From Lactiplantibacillus daowaiensis (lineage in GTDB: Bacteria > Bacillota > Bacilli > Lactobacillales > Lactobacillaceae): 59,866 nucleotides of DNA. Made by a program: the position numbers and the translations under genes. Position 1 is the first letter of the stretch, and every line of letters starts with the position of its first letter. The stretch spans positions 1 through 59,866 of the forward strand of contig NZ_BJDJ01000016.1 of NCBI RefSeq assembly GCF_005405085.1, written 5' to 3'. Below, in pieces: positions 26,698-35,573 of this stretch. The notes beneath the pieces were generated by a model, which did not search any database, was not told where the DNA came from, and saw nothing but the letters and a program-made list of their open reading frames with translations.

Positions 26698-28026
26698 GTG
26701 AAGCAAGAATCACTATTTAATGCGGAGCGGGGCACGAGTAGTCCGTTAGCTTATCGCGTACGGCCAACGACTTTGGACGGTTTTAAAGGCCAAGACCACT
26801 TATTAGGACCTGGCAAACTATTGCGGCAATTGATTGCCGAAGATCAGATTCCATCGCTCATCTTTTGGGGACCACCGGGTGTTGGTAAGACGACCTTAGC
26901 CGAAATTATTGCCCAACAGACCAAGTCACATTTCATCACGTTTAGTGCAGTGACTACCGGGATTAAAGAGATTCGGACGATTATGGATGAGGCCGAAGCT
27001 AATCGTGACTTTGGCGAACGCACGATTGTCTTTATCGATGAAATCCATCGCTTCAACAAGGCCCAACAAGATGCGTTCTTACCGTATGTTGAACGGGGAA
27101 GCATCACGTTGATTGGGGCGACTACTGAAAATCCATCTTTTGAAATTAATGCGGCTTTATTGTCGCGGTGTAAAGTCTTGGTTTTAAAGGAACTGACACC
27201 TGCGGCTTTAGTCGATATCTTACAGGCGGCACTGGAAAATCCGCAGGGGTTTCCACAACTAACGGTCACCTTACAACCAGATACGCTACAATTGATTGCT
27301 GAATTTGCTAACGGCGATGCTCGGATGGCGTTGAATACGTTAGAAATGGCGGTCTTAAATGGCGACCGTGAGGGTCAAGTGGTGACGATAACGACGGCTG
27401 GGTTGCATCAGCTGATCAATACCAAGTCGTTACGCTATGATAAAAATGGGGAAGAACACTACAATATTATTTCCGCCTTGCATAAGTCGATGCGCAACAG
27501 TGACGTTGATGCGGCGATCTATTGGCTGATGCGCATGCTCAAAGGTGGCGAAGACCCGCTGTATATTGCGCGGCGCTTGATCCGTTTTGCCAGCGAAGAC
27601 GTTGGGTTGGCTGACCGGCAAGCTTTGCCACTAACCGTTGCCGCTTATCAAGCTTGTCAATTGATTGGGATGCCAGAATGTGATGTTAACTTGACTGAAG
27701 CGGTGACTTATTTAGCGTTAGCGCCAAAATCAAACGCGCTGTATGCCGCTAAGTCAGCGGCGCAGGCGGATATTCGAGCCACCGGGAATTTACCCGTGCC
27801 CTTGCAAATTAGAAACGCACCGACCAAGCTAATGAAAGACTTAGGTTATGGCGACGATTATCAATATGCGCATGATACCGCGGACAAGTTGACGACCATG
27901 ACGACGATGCCACCAGAACTTAGTGGGCATCAGTATTATGAACCAACTGATCAGGGGCAAGAGAAAACTTGGCAGCAGCGGCTTGCCGCCATTAAACAAT
28001 GGCATGCCCAGCATCCACGATCCTAA
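26698..28026 (+). CDS. rarA: Replication-associated recombination protein RarA (MgsA-type AAA+)
   Basis: 442-aa AAA+ ATPase acting at stalled forks. Walker A GPPGVGKTT, Walker B FIDEIHRF, sensor 1 GATTENPSFE, and the C-terminal tetramerisation region with NLPVPLQIRNAPTKLMKDLGYG. The likely start is GTG 26698 behind GGGGTG (VKQESLFNAER...); the frame is open upstream to 26632 but that part overlaps the promoter. The LexA-like box in its promoter suggests damage control. Confidence 0.93.
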   Translation: MKQESLFNAERGTSSPLAYRVRPTTLDGFKGQDHLLGPGKLLRQLIAEDQIPSLIFWGPPGVGKTTLAEIIAQQTKSHFITFSAVTTGIKEIRTIMDEAEANRDFGERTIVFIDEIHRFNKAQQDAFLPYVERGSITLIGATTENPSFEINAALLSRCKVLVLKELTPAALVDILQAALENPQGFPQLTVTLQPDTLQLIAEFANGDARMALNTLEMAVLNGDREGQVVTITTAGLHQLINTKSLRYDKNGEEHYNIISALHKSMRNSDVDAAIYWLMRMLKGGEDPLYIARRLIRFASEDVGLADRQALPLTVAAYQACQLIGMPECDVNLTEAVTYLALAPKSNALYAAKSAAQADIRATGNLPVPLQIRNAPTKLMKDLGYGDDYQYAHDTADKLTTMTTMPPELSGHQYYEPTDQGQEKTWQQRLAAIKQWHAQHPRS

Positions 28027-28122
28027 GGGCTTAACATTGCGTTTTCACTTTAACTTGTTAAAATGAGAGTTAAATGAGGATTCCTGCATACATCGGGTGT
28101 AGGAAATTCAGCGTATTCATGG

Positions 28123-28144
28123 TAAAATAACATGTTGTACATGT
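28123..28144 (+). promoter_or_regulatory. Extended -10 promoter and dyad upstream of the response regulator
   Basis: TGG precedes TAAAAT (28123-28128), an extended -10. Directly downstream the inverted repeat ACATG-TTGTA-CATGT (28130-28144) would overlap the transcription start, a position suited to autorepression. An eight-pair hairpin TCCTGCAT/GTGTAGGA lies just upstream (28081-28103). Confidence 0.4.
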
Positions 28145-28224
28145 TTATTGGGGGTCGTTTCTCATTAAACACTGAGCAGGTACGCTAGTTAGATAAGTTG
28201 AATATTAGGAGTGACTAAAAGTAA

Positions 28225-28911
28225 ATGAGTCGAATATTAATTATTGAGGACGAAAAGAACCTCGCCCGCTTTGTCGAACTGGAATTAAAGCACGAAGGTT
28301 ACGACATTCAAGTTGAATATAATGGTCGTAAAGGCCTCGATGCTGCTTTAGCCGAAGATTTTGACGCTATCTTACTCGATTTAATGTTACCAGAATTAAA
28401 TGGGTTGGAAGTTTGCCGTCGGGTCCGCGAAGTTAAAAATACACCAATCATCATGATGACTGCCCGCGATTCAGTTATTGATCGTGTTTCTGGCTTAGAT
28501 CATGGGGCTGATGACTACATCGTTAAGCCATTTGCCATTGAAGAATTATTGGCACGCTTACGGGCATTGTTACGCCGTATCGATCTTGAGAGCGAACAAC
28601 AAAGCACGAAACAAACCACGGTTACTTATAAAGATTTAACGATTGAAAAGGAAAACTTAGTCGTTAAACGCGGCGATGAAGTGATCAACTTAACGAAGCG
28701 TGAATACGAATTACTATTGACGTTAATGGAAAATATCAACGTGGTTTTGGCGCGAGACGTCTTGTTAAACAAGGTCTGGGGCTACGAATCAGAAGTTGAA
28801 ACTAACGTCGTTGACGTTTATATCCGGTACTTACGGAACAAGATCGACCGTCCGGGTGAAAAGAGTTATATCCAAACCGTTCGTGGGACAGGTTACGTGA
28901 TTCGGTCCTAA
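28225..28911 (+). CDS. OmpR-family response regulator (ArlR/CsrR-like)
   Basis: 228 aa. Receiver domain with acidic pocket EDE (8-10), phosphoacceptor Asp52 in LLDLMLPE, conserved Thr in MMTARD and Lys in YIVKPF. The C-terminal winged helix includes NLTKREYELLLTLMEN and VRGTGYVIRS. Best likeness is the ArlR/CsrR group, whose members control surface and metal or wall functions, but regulon assignment is not possible here. AGGAGTGA precedes ATG 28225. The kinase gene starts in the last base of the stop codon. Confidence 0.92.
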   Translation: MSRILIIEDEKNLARFVELELKHEGYDIQVEYNGRKGLDAALAEDFDAILLDLMLPELNGLEVCRRVREVKNTPIIMMTARDSVIDRVSGLDHGADDYIVKPFAIEELLARLRALLRRIDLESEQQSTKQTTVTYKDLTIEKENLVVKRGDEVINLTKREYELLLTLMENINVVLARDVLLNKVWGYESEVETNVVDVYIRYLRNKIDRPGEKSYIQTVRGTGYVIRS

Positions 28912-30557
28912 TGACCGCCACAACGGATACAAAGGCGACAACGGTTAAGCCGCGTAAACGTTGGTCATTGAAGTGGAAATGGGCGTTAGGGACCGCAATT
29001 GGGACCGCGCTCATTTTTATTTGTTTTTCAGTCTTGGTGTACAAGAGTTTCACGAACCTCTTGTTACGGCAAGAACAACGCGACGTGGTTAGCGCTGTCA
29101 CCACGGTCCAGCAGTCATTGCGGACCGAAACGAAGGGCTTGACCATCAAGTCAGTTGCCTCAAAACTACAACCGGAAGCCAATATTGAACCGGCTGATGG
29201 CATGGAATCGCGTAAGCATGGGGCGCTACAGACGACTATTTTTTCGGATTCAGAATTGACCGCGTTGTCGCGTACCAATTTAGCGGTGACGGTTTATGAT
29301 ACCCATGGGACGACGCTTTATATTTCAAGAAAAGATGCCCATGAGTTTCAAAAGAGTGCCAATCGTCAGATTAAAATGGTTGGTCAAGGTAATGATGCTG
29401 AATTAGTCGGGCGGGCACCAATCCATGCGGCAACAACGCATAAGTTGATCGGGTATGTGCAGATTACTGATAATTTAAGTGATTATCATACGACGACGCA
29501 TAACTTGATGTGGATCTTCATCGTGATGACGTTGATTGCGATTTTCGGGTCAACGTTATTAGGGTATTTCTTAGCGGCCTTTTTATTACGGCCGATGCGC
29601 AAAATCACCAAGACCATCAATGCGGTTAAAGATGATCCACAGACTGATTCACGCGTCCCTGATTTAGATCGTAACGATGAGTTGTCTGATCTTGGGATGT
29701 TATTTAATGATATGCTGGACCAGATGCAACGCTACATCAATCAGCAACAACAATTCGTTGAAGATGTCTCGCATGAATTACGGACGCCAGTGGCCATTAT
29801 TCAAGGCCATATGGAGCTTTTGAATCGCTGGGGCAAAGATGATCCCCAAGTCTTGGCTGAATCGTTGTCAGCGTCATTATCGGAAACCAAGCGGATGCAG
29901 AGTCTAGTCCAAGAAATGCTTGATTTATCACGAGCTGAACAGTTGGAAATCAACTTTAGTCGTGAAACGACTGATGTGCAAAAGTTGGTGACGCAAGCAT
30001 TCAACGACTTTAAGATGATTCATCCGGACTTTATCTTTACGTTTGATAATGATGTCCATCAGCCGGTTTATGCCCAAATTTACCGGAATCATTTGGAACA
30101 AATCCTGATTATTTTATTGGATAATGCCGTCAAATATTCGACCAAGCGTCAGGAAATCCATCTGTCCTTATCGACAGATATTCGTTACGTTGAAGTGGCC
30201 GTTCAAGATTTCGGTGAAGGGATTGCTAAAGATAATCTTGACCGCGTCTTCAATCGCTTCTATCGGGTTGATAAAGCGCGGAGTCGTGATAAAGGCGGTA
30301 ATGGGTTAGGCTTGTCGATCGCCCAACGATTGGTTGAAGGCTACCACGGGAAGATCAGTGTCGAATCAGTTGTTGGTCAAGGTTCGATCTTCCGATTCCA
30401 ATTGCCGATCTTAAAAGATCCAGTCTTATTAGAAAAAGCCGAGGCTGATACCGATGCGGTCGAAAAGATCGCCAAGTCAGAACTGCCGGCTGGTATCAAG
30501 CCGGCGACGCAAGACCTGGATGAAGCGCCACTTGATGATCATGAACACGATAATTGA
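28911..30557 (+). CDS. Sensor histidine kinase (ArlS-like)
   Basis: 548 aa, partner of the preceding response regulator with a one-base overlap. Cytoplasmic N-terminus, TM1 at about residues 23-45, an extracellular region of about 150 residues, TM2 at about 200-222 (LMWIFIVMTLIAIFGSTLLGYFLAAFL), HAMP, then HisKA with VEDVSHELRTPVAII (phospho-His) and HATPase motifs N (ILLDNAVKYS), G1 DFGEGIA and G2 GGNGLGLSIA. The tail beyond the kinase (about 50 residues, Asp/Glu rich) is unusual and may be regulatory. A terminator follows. Confidence 0.93.
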   Translation: MTATTDTKATTVKPRKRWSLKWKWALGTAIGTALIFICFSVLVYKSFTNLLLRQEQRDVVSAVTTVQQSLRTETKGLTIKSVASKLQPEANIEPADGMESRKHGALQTTIFSDSELTALSRTNLAVTVYDTHGTTLYISRKDAHEFQKSANRQIKMVGQGNDAELVGRAPIHAATTHKLIGYVQITDNLSDYHTTTHNLMWIFIVMTLIAIFGSTLLGYFLAAFLLRPMRKITKTINAVKDDPQTDSRVPDLDRNDELSDLGMLFNDMLDQMQRYINQQQQFVEDVSHELRTPVAIIQGHMELLNRWGKDDPQVLAESLSASLSETKRMQSLVQEMLDLSRAEQLEINFSRETTDVQKLVTQAFNDFKMIHPDFIFTFDNDVHQPVYAQIYRNHLEQILIILLDNAVKYSTKRQEIHLSLSTDIRYVEVAVQDFGEGIAKDNLDRVFNRFYRVDKARSRDKGGNGLGLSIAQRLVEGYHGKISVESVVGQGSIFRFQLPILKDPVLLEKAEADTDAVEKIAKSELPAGIKPATQDLDEAPLDDHEHDN

Positions 30558-30560
30558 GTT

Positions 30561-30594
30561 AAAGGCTACCAAACTCGAGTTGGTGGCCTTTTTT
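30561..30594 (+). terminator. Terminator after the two-component operon
   Basis: AAGGCTACCAA pairs with TTGGTGGCCTT around ACTCGAG, followed by a T run. Confidence 0.9.
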
Positions 30595-30664
30595 GCATGG
30601 TAGGATATCGATGAGTCTGTTAACATTAAAGTCGTGTTAATGATTATTTTTGGGGGAGATTTAA

Positions 30665-31633
30665 ATGATATCAGAACCATATCGGCCAATGACGTTCAAA
30701 CTATTTTTAGAATTCATTCGGCTACCGACTAAATCAGCGAGCGCTGTACCTTGGGTGATGGGTGTTTTATTCAGCTGGTATTATTTCCATACGGTCAATT
30801 GGCTAAGTGCTGGGCTGTATTTAATTGCGCAAATTGCCGTTGCCTTTTTTGTGACCGGCTTCAATAATGTGCAAGACTATCGCCTGGCCGTCGATAAACA
30901 GTATCGCGACACGTATAACATTATTGGTCGCGAGCATTTGTCACCACAACATGCGTACCATTTAATGTGGGGGACCTTGGCGTTAGCCTGTGGTTTGGGC
31001 CTAATCTTAGTTTGGCGGACGAATTTATTGTTATTACTGATGGGTGCCGTGGCGATTGCCATTAGTATTTTATATACGGCCGGGCCAGTCCCGTTCTCGC
31101 GGTTTCCGATTGGGGAAGGGCTATCGGGGGTCGTGGAAGGCTTTGGCGTGTTCTTTTTAACCGTGTATATGAGTGTCGCACCGAGTGATTTAATGGGATT
31201 AATGGTAACTTGGCCCCAATTTGCATTAGTTGGCAATTTGAAGAACTGTCTGATTTTAGGCCTGGTGGGCTTACCAAATGTGATTTTGGTCGCCAACATT
31301 ATGTTAGCCAATAATATTGGTGATGTACCACAAGATATTAAAAACCACCGCTATACATTGCCGTATTATCTTGGCCATGATCGGGCGATGCAACTTTATC
31401 GGGTGCTGGTCTTTGCCAGTTATGTCCCGGTCCTACTGAGCGTGGTATTACGATTATTGCCAATTTATCAATTATTGACCTTGTTAGCCTTGCCACAGTT
31501 GATTAAAAATGTGCGGTTGTTCAATCAGACACAAGTCCGGGAGGCGACGTTTTATACGGCACCGCAAAACTTGATGTTATTTCAAGGGCTGCAAATGATT
31601 GGCCTAATATTAGGGCTGGTTTTTGGCGGTTAA
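30665..31633 (+). CDS. UbiA-family prenyltransferase (MenA-like), copy 1
   Basis: 322-aa polytopic membrane protein, about eight to nine hydrophobic segments. First Asp-rich motif NNVQDYRLAVD (about residues 68-78) and second motif NNIGDVPQDIKNHRYT (about 217-232) fit UbiA/MenA prenyltransferases, which join a polyprenyl diphosphate to an aromatic acid such as 1,4-dihydroxy-2-naphthoate. No other menaquinone gene is in the window. GGGGGAG precedes ATG 30665. A close paralogue follows 80 bases downstream on the same strand. Confidence 0.85.
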   Translation: MISEPYRPMTFKLFLEFIRLPTKSASAVPWVMGVLFSWYYFHTVNWLSAGLYLIAQIAVAFFVTGFNNVQDYRLAVDKQYRDTYNIIGREHLSPQHAYHLMWGTLALACGLGLILVWRTNLLLLLMGAVAIAISILYTAGPVPFSRFPIGEGLSGVVEGFGVFFLTVYMSVAPSDLMGLMVTWPQFALVGNLKNCLILGLVGLPNVILVANIMLANNIGDVPQDIKNHRYTLPYYLGHDRAMQLYRVLVFASYVPVLLSVVLRLLPIYQLLTLLALPQLIKNVRLFNQTQVREATFYTAPQNLMLFQGLQMIGLILGLVFGG

Positions 31634-31713
31634 ATCCACATGATAAGGTTTTCACGTGCGATAAAGACTGTTATAGTGGAAGAGCAAACTATTTATTCAG
31701 GGGGGCGTCAGGG

Positions 31714-32679
31714 TTGACGAACGAAACAGCTTATCGACCAATGACCTTTAAGATCTTTTTACAGTTCATTCGGTTGAATGCCAAAGCGGCTAGCGTGGTG
31801 CCGTATTTTATTGGGATTTTATTTTCTATTTATTATTTTCACGCGTTTAATTGGGTTAATTCATTGATCTATTTAATTGCCCAAGTGGCGATTGCGTTAT
31901 TTGTGACGGGGTTTAACAACGTGCAAGACTATTACTTGGCCGTTGATATTCATTATCGCGATACGTATAACATTATTGGTCGTGAACATTTATCGCCAAA
32001 ACGATCTTTGCATATGATGTTAGCGATGCTAGCAACGGCGATTATTTTAGGGCTCGTCTTAGTGCTCAAAACGAATTTGCTATTATTATTTATGGGCGCA
32101 GCCGCGATTGGTGTTGCCGTCTTTTATACGTATGGCCCAGTGCCATTTTCACGTTTTCCATTAGGCGAACTACTCTCAGGAACCGTCGAAGGCTTCGGGG
32201 TCTTCTTCTTAGCGGTTTATATGAACGTGGCGACACCCGTCTTGATGGGCTTTACGTTTGATTGGCCCCAATTTGCAGTGGTTGGTAACTTACAAAACAT
32301 CTTGGTGATGTTATTAGTCGGGTTACCCAACATCTTCTTAGTGTCAAATATCATGTTAGCAGATAACATCTGTGACTTGGACCAAGACATTCGTAACGAA
32401 CGATATACCGTGCCTTACTACATCGGCAAACCCAAGGCGATTAAGATTTACGATACATTGGCGCTATTGGCGTATGTTCCGGTACTGGTCAGTGTTGCGT
32501 TACAGATTTTACCTTGGTATCAATTATTAGTCCTGTTGGTCTTACCAAAGATGTTAAAGAACATCAAAGCGTTCAATGCGACGCAAGTGAAGGAAACGAC
32601 CTTCAACACGGCGCCACAAAACTTGATGATGTTTCAAGGCATGCAGATCTTAGCGCTGATTATTGGTATTATTTTTTAA
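31714..32679 (+). CDS. UbiA-family prenyltransferase (MenA-like), copy 2
   Basis: 321 aa, tandem paralogue of the preceding gene: both share YRPMTFK, FVTGFNNVQDY, YRDTYNIIGREHLSP, the GPVPFSRFP segment and a common C-terminus (TAPQNLMxFQG). Motifs are NNVQDYYLAVD and DNICDLDQDIRNERYT, both catalytically plausible. The start is TTG 31714 behind a GGGGGG ribosome binding site, supported because it restores the N-terminus of copy 1. Weak boxes upstream (TTTCAC/TATAGT, 16 bases apart, near 31653-31679) may provide a separate promoter. Confidence 0.85.
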   Translation: MTNETAYRPMTFKIFLQFIRLNAKAASVVPYFIGILFSIYYFHAFNWVNSLIYLIAQVAIALFVTGFNNVQDYYLAVDIHYRDTYNIIGREHLSPKRSLHMMLAMLATAIILGLVLVLKTNLLLLFMGAAAIGVAVFYTYGPVPFSRFPLGELLSGTVEGFGVFFLAVYMNVATPVLMGFTFDWPQFAVVGNLQNILVMLLVGLPNIFLVSNIMLADNICDLDQDIRNERYTVPYYIGKPKAIKIYDTLALLAYVPVLVSVALQILPWYQLLVLLVLPKMLKNIKAFNATQVKETTFNTAPQNLMMFQGMQILALIIGIIF

Positions 32680-32692
32680 CTAAACTAGTCAC

Positions 32693-32726
32693 AAAAAAAG
32701 CCAGCCGCGATTGCGGTTGGCTTTTT
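32693..32726. terminator. Bidirectional terminator between the UbiA pair and yidC
   Basis: AAAAAGCCAGCCGC pairs with GCGGTTGGCTTTTT around a GATT loop; T runs on both strands serve both converging genes. Confidence 0.92.
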
Positions 32727-32739
32727 GTTTAAATTGAGT

Positions 32740-33684
32740 TTAGTCGCGATGATGTCGTTGTTGTTTACCAGCGTTACGACCGTTTTTAGCGTTGCCGTTA
32801 CGGGGGTGACTTAACTTGCCATCATTAGCTGGTTGTTCAGTTGCATTGACGGGTTTAGCCGTGGCACTAGCAACTGGTGTCACTGGTTTGATCGGATGCT
32901 TCTTTAATTCGGCTTCAACTTCGCGACGAATGCGTGGTCGGAAGAAGTTGATAATTAACGTTTGTAAGCAGGCGAATAACCCACCGACGAAGAAGTAGAG
33001 GCCTAAACCAGCGGGCGCTGACATGGAAACGAAGAAAATCATCACTGGACTGACGATTAACATCGTCCGCATGGTCTTCTTTTGTTCAGCCGGTAACCCG
33101 ATCATTGACAAGTAACCTTGACCAACATATGAGAAGAAGGCGAGGACCGCTAAGAGAAAACTTGATTTCCCTAACGTAATGCCCATGAACTGTGCATTGG
33201 ACAATTCTGGCAAATACCGAATCGCATAATACAAGGCCGAGAAGATTGGCAATTGAATCAGTAATGGTAAACAACCGATCCCACCAGTCATACTGATGCC
33301 GTTATCTTTGTAAAGTTGCATCATTTGATTGCTGACAGCGGCCTTTTCTTCTTGGGTCGTTGCAGCTTTTTGTGCGGCTTGGATCTTCTTCATTTCTGGT
33401 TGTACAGCCGCCATTTTTTCTTGTTGATACGTTGACTTACGTTGTTGGTTAACCATCATTGGCAATAAGACTAACCGCACTAAAACTGTCAATAAGATGA
33501 TAGCCCAGCCGTAGTTATTACCAAACAAGTGGGCCATCCATTGCATGACCGCTTGCCCAGGCTTAGCGAGGTAGTCGTAAATAAAGCCATACGGTTTCCC
33601 GTTTTTTGTCTGCACACAGCCACTTAAGACTAAAGCCAAACTGGACAATGCCAGGGTGACGGTCAGACCTTTTTTATTTTTCAC
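32740..33684 (-). CDS. yidC: Membrane protein insertase YidC (lipoprotein, OxaA2 type)
   Basis: 314 aa. A lipoprotein signal peptide with lipobox LVLSGC, lipidated Cys23, is followed by the insertase core with about five membrane segments. The core includes NNYGWAIILLTVLVRLVLLPMM, where the Arg is the conserved hydrophilic-groove residue, and the middle region GGIGCLPLLIQLPIFSALYYAI. The C-terminal tail is basic (KNGRNAGKQQRHHRD), which helps ribosome binding in single-copy YidC2-type proteins. The start is GTG 33684. Divergent from the UbiA pair and downstream of acyP on the same strand. Confidence 0.93.
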   Translation of the reverse strand: MKNKKGLTVTLALSSLALVLSGCVQTKNGKPYGFIYDYLAKPGQAVMQWMAHLFGNNYGWAIILLTVLVRLVLLPMMVNQQRKSTYQQEKMAAVQPEMKKIQAAQKAATTQEEKAAVSNQMMQLYKDNGISMTGGIGCLPLLIQLPIFSALYYAIRYLPELSNAQFMGITLGKSSFLLAVLAFFSYVGQGYLSMIGLPAEQKKTMRTMLIVSPVMIFFVSMSAPAGLGLYFFVGGLFACLQTLIINFFRPRIRREVEAELKKHPIKPVTPVASATAKPVNATEQPANDGKLSHPRNGNAKNGRNAGKQQRHHRD

Positions 33685-33748
33685 TAGTTGATAATCCCCT
33701 TTATTTTTTTACATATAAACATGATGATACTAAAGACAAGCGGGGATT

Positions 33749-34021
33749 TCAATTGGTTATCCGAAAATTGTGGTAGTTTTGCGGTTCGCTTTCATGCACG
33801 ATTAACTGGTCGACCCGCCCGAAATCAGTTGGTGATTGGCGAATCACGTCAATAAAAACTTGGACCCGTTGATCCTCGCCTTCCGCTTCAATGAAAACGG
33901 AGCCATCCATTAGATTTCGAACGATACCGTTGACGCCACATTTATCAGCCGCGGCTTTAGTGGCCCACCGGAAGCCAACGCCTTGCACACGACCGCTGGC
34001 TTGAAGGGTTACTGCTCGCAT
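33749..34021 (-). CDS. acyP: Acylphosphatase
   Basis: 90 aa, hydrolyses acyl phosphates. The phosphate-binding loop is GRVQGVGFRWATK with the catalytic Arg, and the catalytic Asn lies in NGIVRNLMDGSV. An AAGGAAGTGA ribosome binding site precedes the ATG. Upstream of yidC with 64 bases between; probably transcribed from the divergent promoter at 34059-34067 (reverse strand). Confidence 0.93.
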   Translation of the reverse strand: MRAVTLQASGRVQGVGFRWATKAAADKCGVNGIVRNLMDGSVFIEAEGEDQRVQVFIDVIRQSPTDFGRVDQLIVHESEPQNYHNFRITN

Positions 34022-34058
34022 ACTGTCACTTCCTTTAATAGTCTAACGTCTACCTAAT

Positions 34059-34126
34059 ATAATAGCATGGAACCGAAACTTATGGCCGTTTCGACCGCCG
34101 GAATCTCATGTTAACTATGCTATACT
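34059..34126. promoter_or_regulatory. Divergent extended -10 promoters between acyP and the methyltransferase
   Basis: On the reverse strand TGC-TATTAT (34067-34059) faces acyP. On the forward strand TGC-TATACT (34118-34126) faces the RNA methyltransferase. Both are extended -10 elements without obvious -35 boxes, about 55 bases apart. Confidence 0.5.
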
Positions 34127-34162
34127 AGTCGATAATAATCCGAGTCAGAATTGGAGTCTATG

Positions 34163-34933
34163 ATGGAAAAAATTAATTCATTACAAAACGCGCATGTTAA
34201 AGCGTGGAAAAAGTTACAAACTAAAAAAGGGCGTAAGCAACAAGGGGAATATTTACTAGATGGTTGGCACTTGGTCAATGAAGCCGTTAAAGCCCACGTG
34301 GCGATCAAGACATTATTGATCACCGCTAAACAACTTGCGACGGCCCCTGATTTAACACATTTTCCAGCCGTGATTGAGATTTCAGAAGAGGTGGCCAGCC
34401 ATATCAGTGCAACGGTGACACCTCAAGGGGTCTTTGCCTTAGCCATTTTACCGAAACCCGCCGAGGATCCACTGGCTAATTTAGATTTAACGCGGCCATG
34501 GTTACTCCTGGATAATGTCCAAGATCCGGGAAATATCGGGACGATGGTCCGTACGGCCGATGCCGCTGGGTTTGCTGGGGTTGCCTTTGGGACGGGGACC
34601 GTTGATATTCATCAGCCCAAAGTCGAACGGTCGATGCAAGGGAGTCAATTCCATTTGCAATTAGTTAGTACCGATTTAAGCGAACTTGTGGCTCGCTTCC
34701 ATCAGGCCGATTTACCCGTTTATGGCTCAGAATTAAATCCGGAAGCCGCTCAGTATTTAGACATCGACGCACCGGCAAGTTTTGGCTTGATTATGGGTAA
34801 TGAAGGTAATGGGATGAGCGCTGCTTTACTTGCCCAAACGGACAAGAACTTATACATTCCAATCAAAGGCCGTGCCGAATCCTTAAACGTGGCGATTGCT
34901 GCCGGCATCTTAATGTTTGGCTTATACCGTTAA
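34163..34933 (+). CDS. TrmH/SpoU-family RNA 2'-O-methyltransferase
   Basis: 256 aa. The N-terminal substrate-binding domain is followed by the SPOUT knot with motif 1 DNVQDPGNIGTMVRTADAAGF (split over about residues 118-138), motif 2 IMGNEGNGMS and motif 3 IPIKGRAESLNVAIA. The family methylates ribose in rRNA or tRNA; the YsgA/RlmB-like branch is commonly found beside pheST, which lies 1.4 kb downstream here. ATG 34163 is chosen because GGAG lies six bases upstream; ATG 34160 is too close. Confidence 0.9.
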   Translation: MEKINSLQNAHVKAWKKLQTKKGRKQQGEYLLDGWHLVNEAVKAHVAIKTLLITAKQLATAPDLTHFPAVIEISEEVASHISATVTPQGVFALAILPKPAEDPLANLDLTRPWLLLDNVQDPGNIGTMVRTADAAGFAGVAFGTGTVDIHQPKVERSMQGSQFHLQLVSTDLSELVARFHQADLPVYGSELNPEAAQYLDIDAPASFGLIMGNEGNGMSAALLAQTDKNLYIPIKGRAESLNVAIAAGILMFGLYR

Positions 34934-35030
34934 TCAGTTTGTTTGATTCCAAGCTAAATTGAACAAAATACTTTCAAAGTTACTTACTTTTTAGTAGAAT
35001 AGCGGTAGTTATTAGTAAAGGGAGCTTTCA

Positions 35031-35537
35031 ATGAAAACCAATGCATGGAAACAAGATCCTGAATACATGGCAATTGTGGCCGACTTATTAGCCCAACCAG
35101 CCGTACAACATTTAGCTGATTTTACCCAACACCATCATTCGAATCGTTTAGATCATTCAATTGCAGTTTCATACGATAGTTATTTGTTAGCAAAGAAATG
35201 GCATTTAAACACCACCGCGGTTGCGCGGGGTGGGTTGTTACATGATTTGTTTTATTATGATTGGCGTGAAACCAAGTTTGATCTTGGGTCCCATGCATTT
35301 ATTCATCCCCGGGTTGCATTACGGAATGCTGAAAAGTTAACCAAACTAACCCCGATGGAAAAAGATATCATTTTAAAGCATATGTTTGGCGCAACACTAG
35401 CCATGCCAAAGTATCGTGAAAGTTTGTTAGTCTCACTCGTCGATGATTATGAAGCAGAACATGAATTTTTTGGACCATTACGTACGAAGGTGGCCAAACA
35501 GCTTGACCGATTTCGGGGGAACATCTCCGCTGAATAA
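35031..35537 (+). CDS. HD-domain phosphohydrolase
   Basis: 168 aa. HD residues visible: NRLDHSIAVSYDSYLLAKKW (first His), GGLLHDLFYYDWR (HD pair) and SLVDDYEAE (last Asp). Substrate unknown; probably a nucleotide. GGGAGC precedes ATG 35031. A possible weak terminator overlaps its 3' end (CATC-CCGCT against AGCGGATG with seven T, 35522-35560), immediately before the ribosome binding site of the next gene. Confidence 0.85.
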   Translation: MKTNAWKQDPEYMAIVADLLAQPAVQHLADFTQHHHSNRLDHSIAVSYDSYLLAKKWHLNTTAVARGGLLHDLFYYDWRETKFDLGSHAFIHPRVALRNAEKLTKLTPMEKDIILKHMFGATLAMPKYRESLLVSLVDDYEAEHEFFGPLRTKVAKQLDRFRGNISAE

Positions 35538-35573
35538 GGTCGGCAAGCGGATGTTTTTTTGGAGGTCATGAAA

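Noticed and set aside
26383..26706. Reverse-strand ORF over the gnd-rarA junction
   Set aside because: It runs through the gnd terminator and the rarA promoter and ignores both; composition is not protein-like.
28802..29278. 158-codon reverse-strand ORF across the response regulator-kinase junction
   Set aside because: Both sense genes there are clear, and the antisense frame lacks any motif or ribosome binding site.
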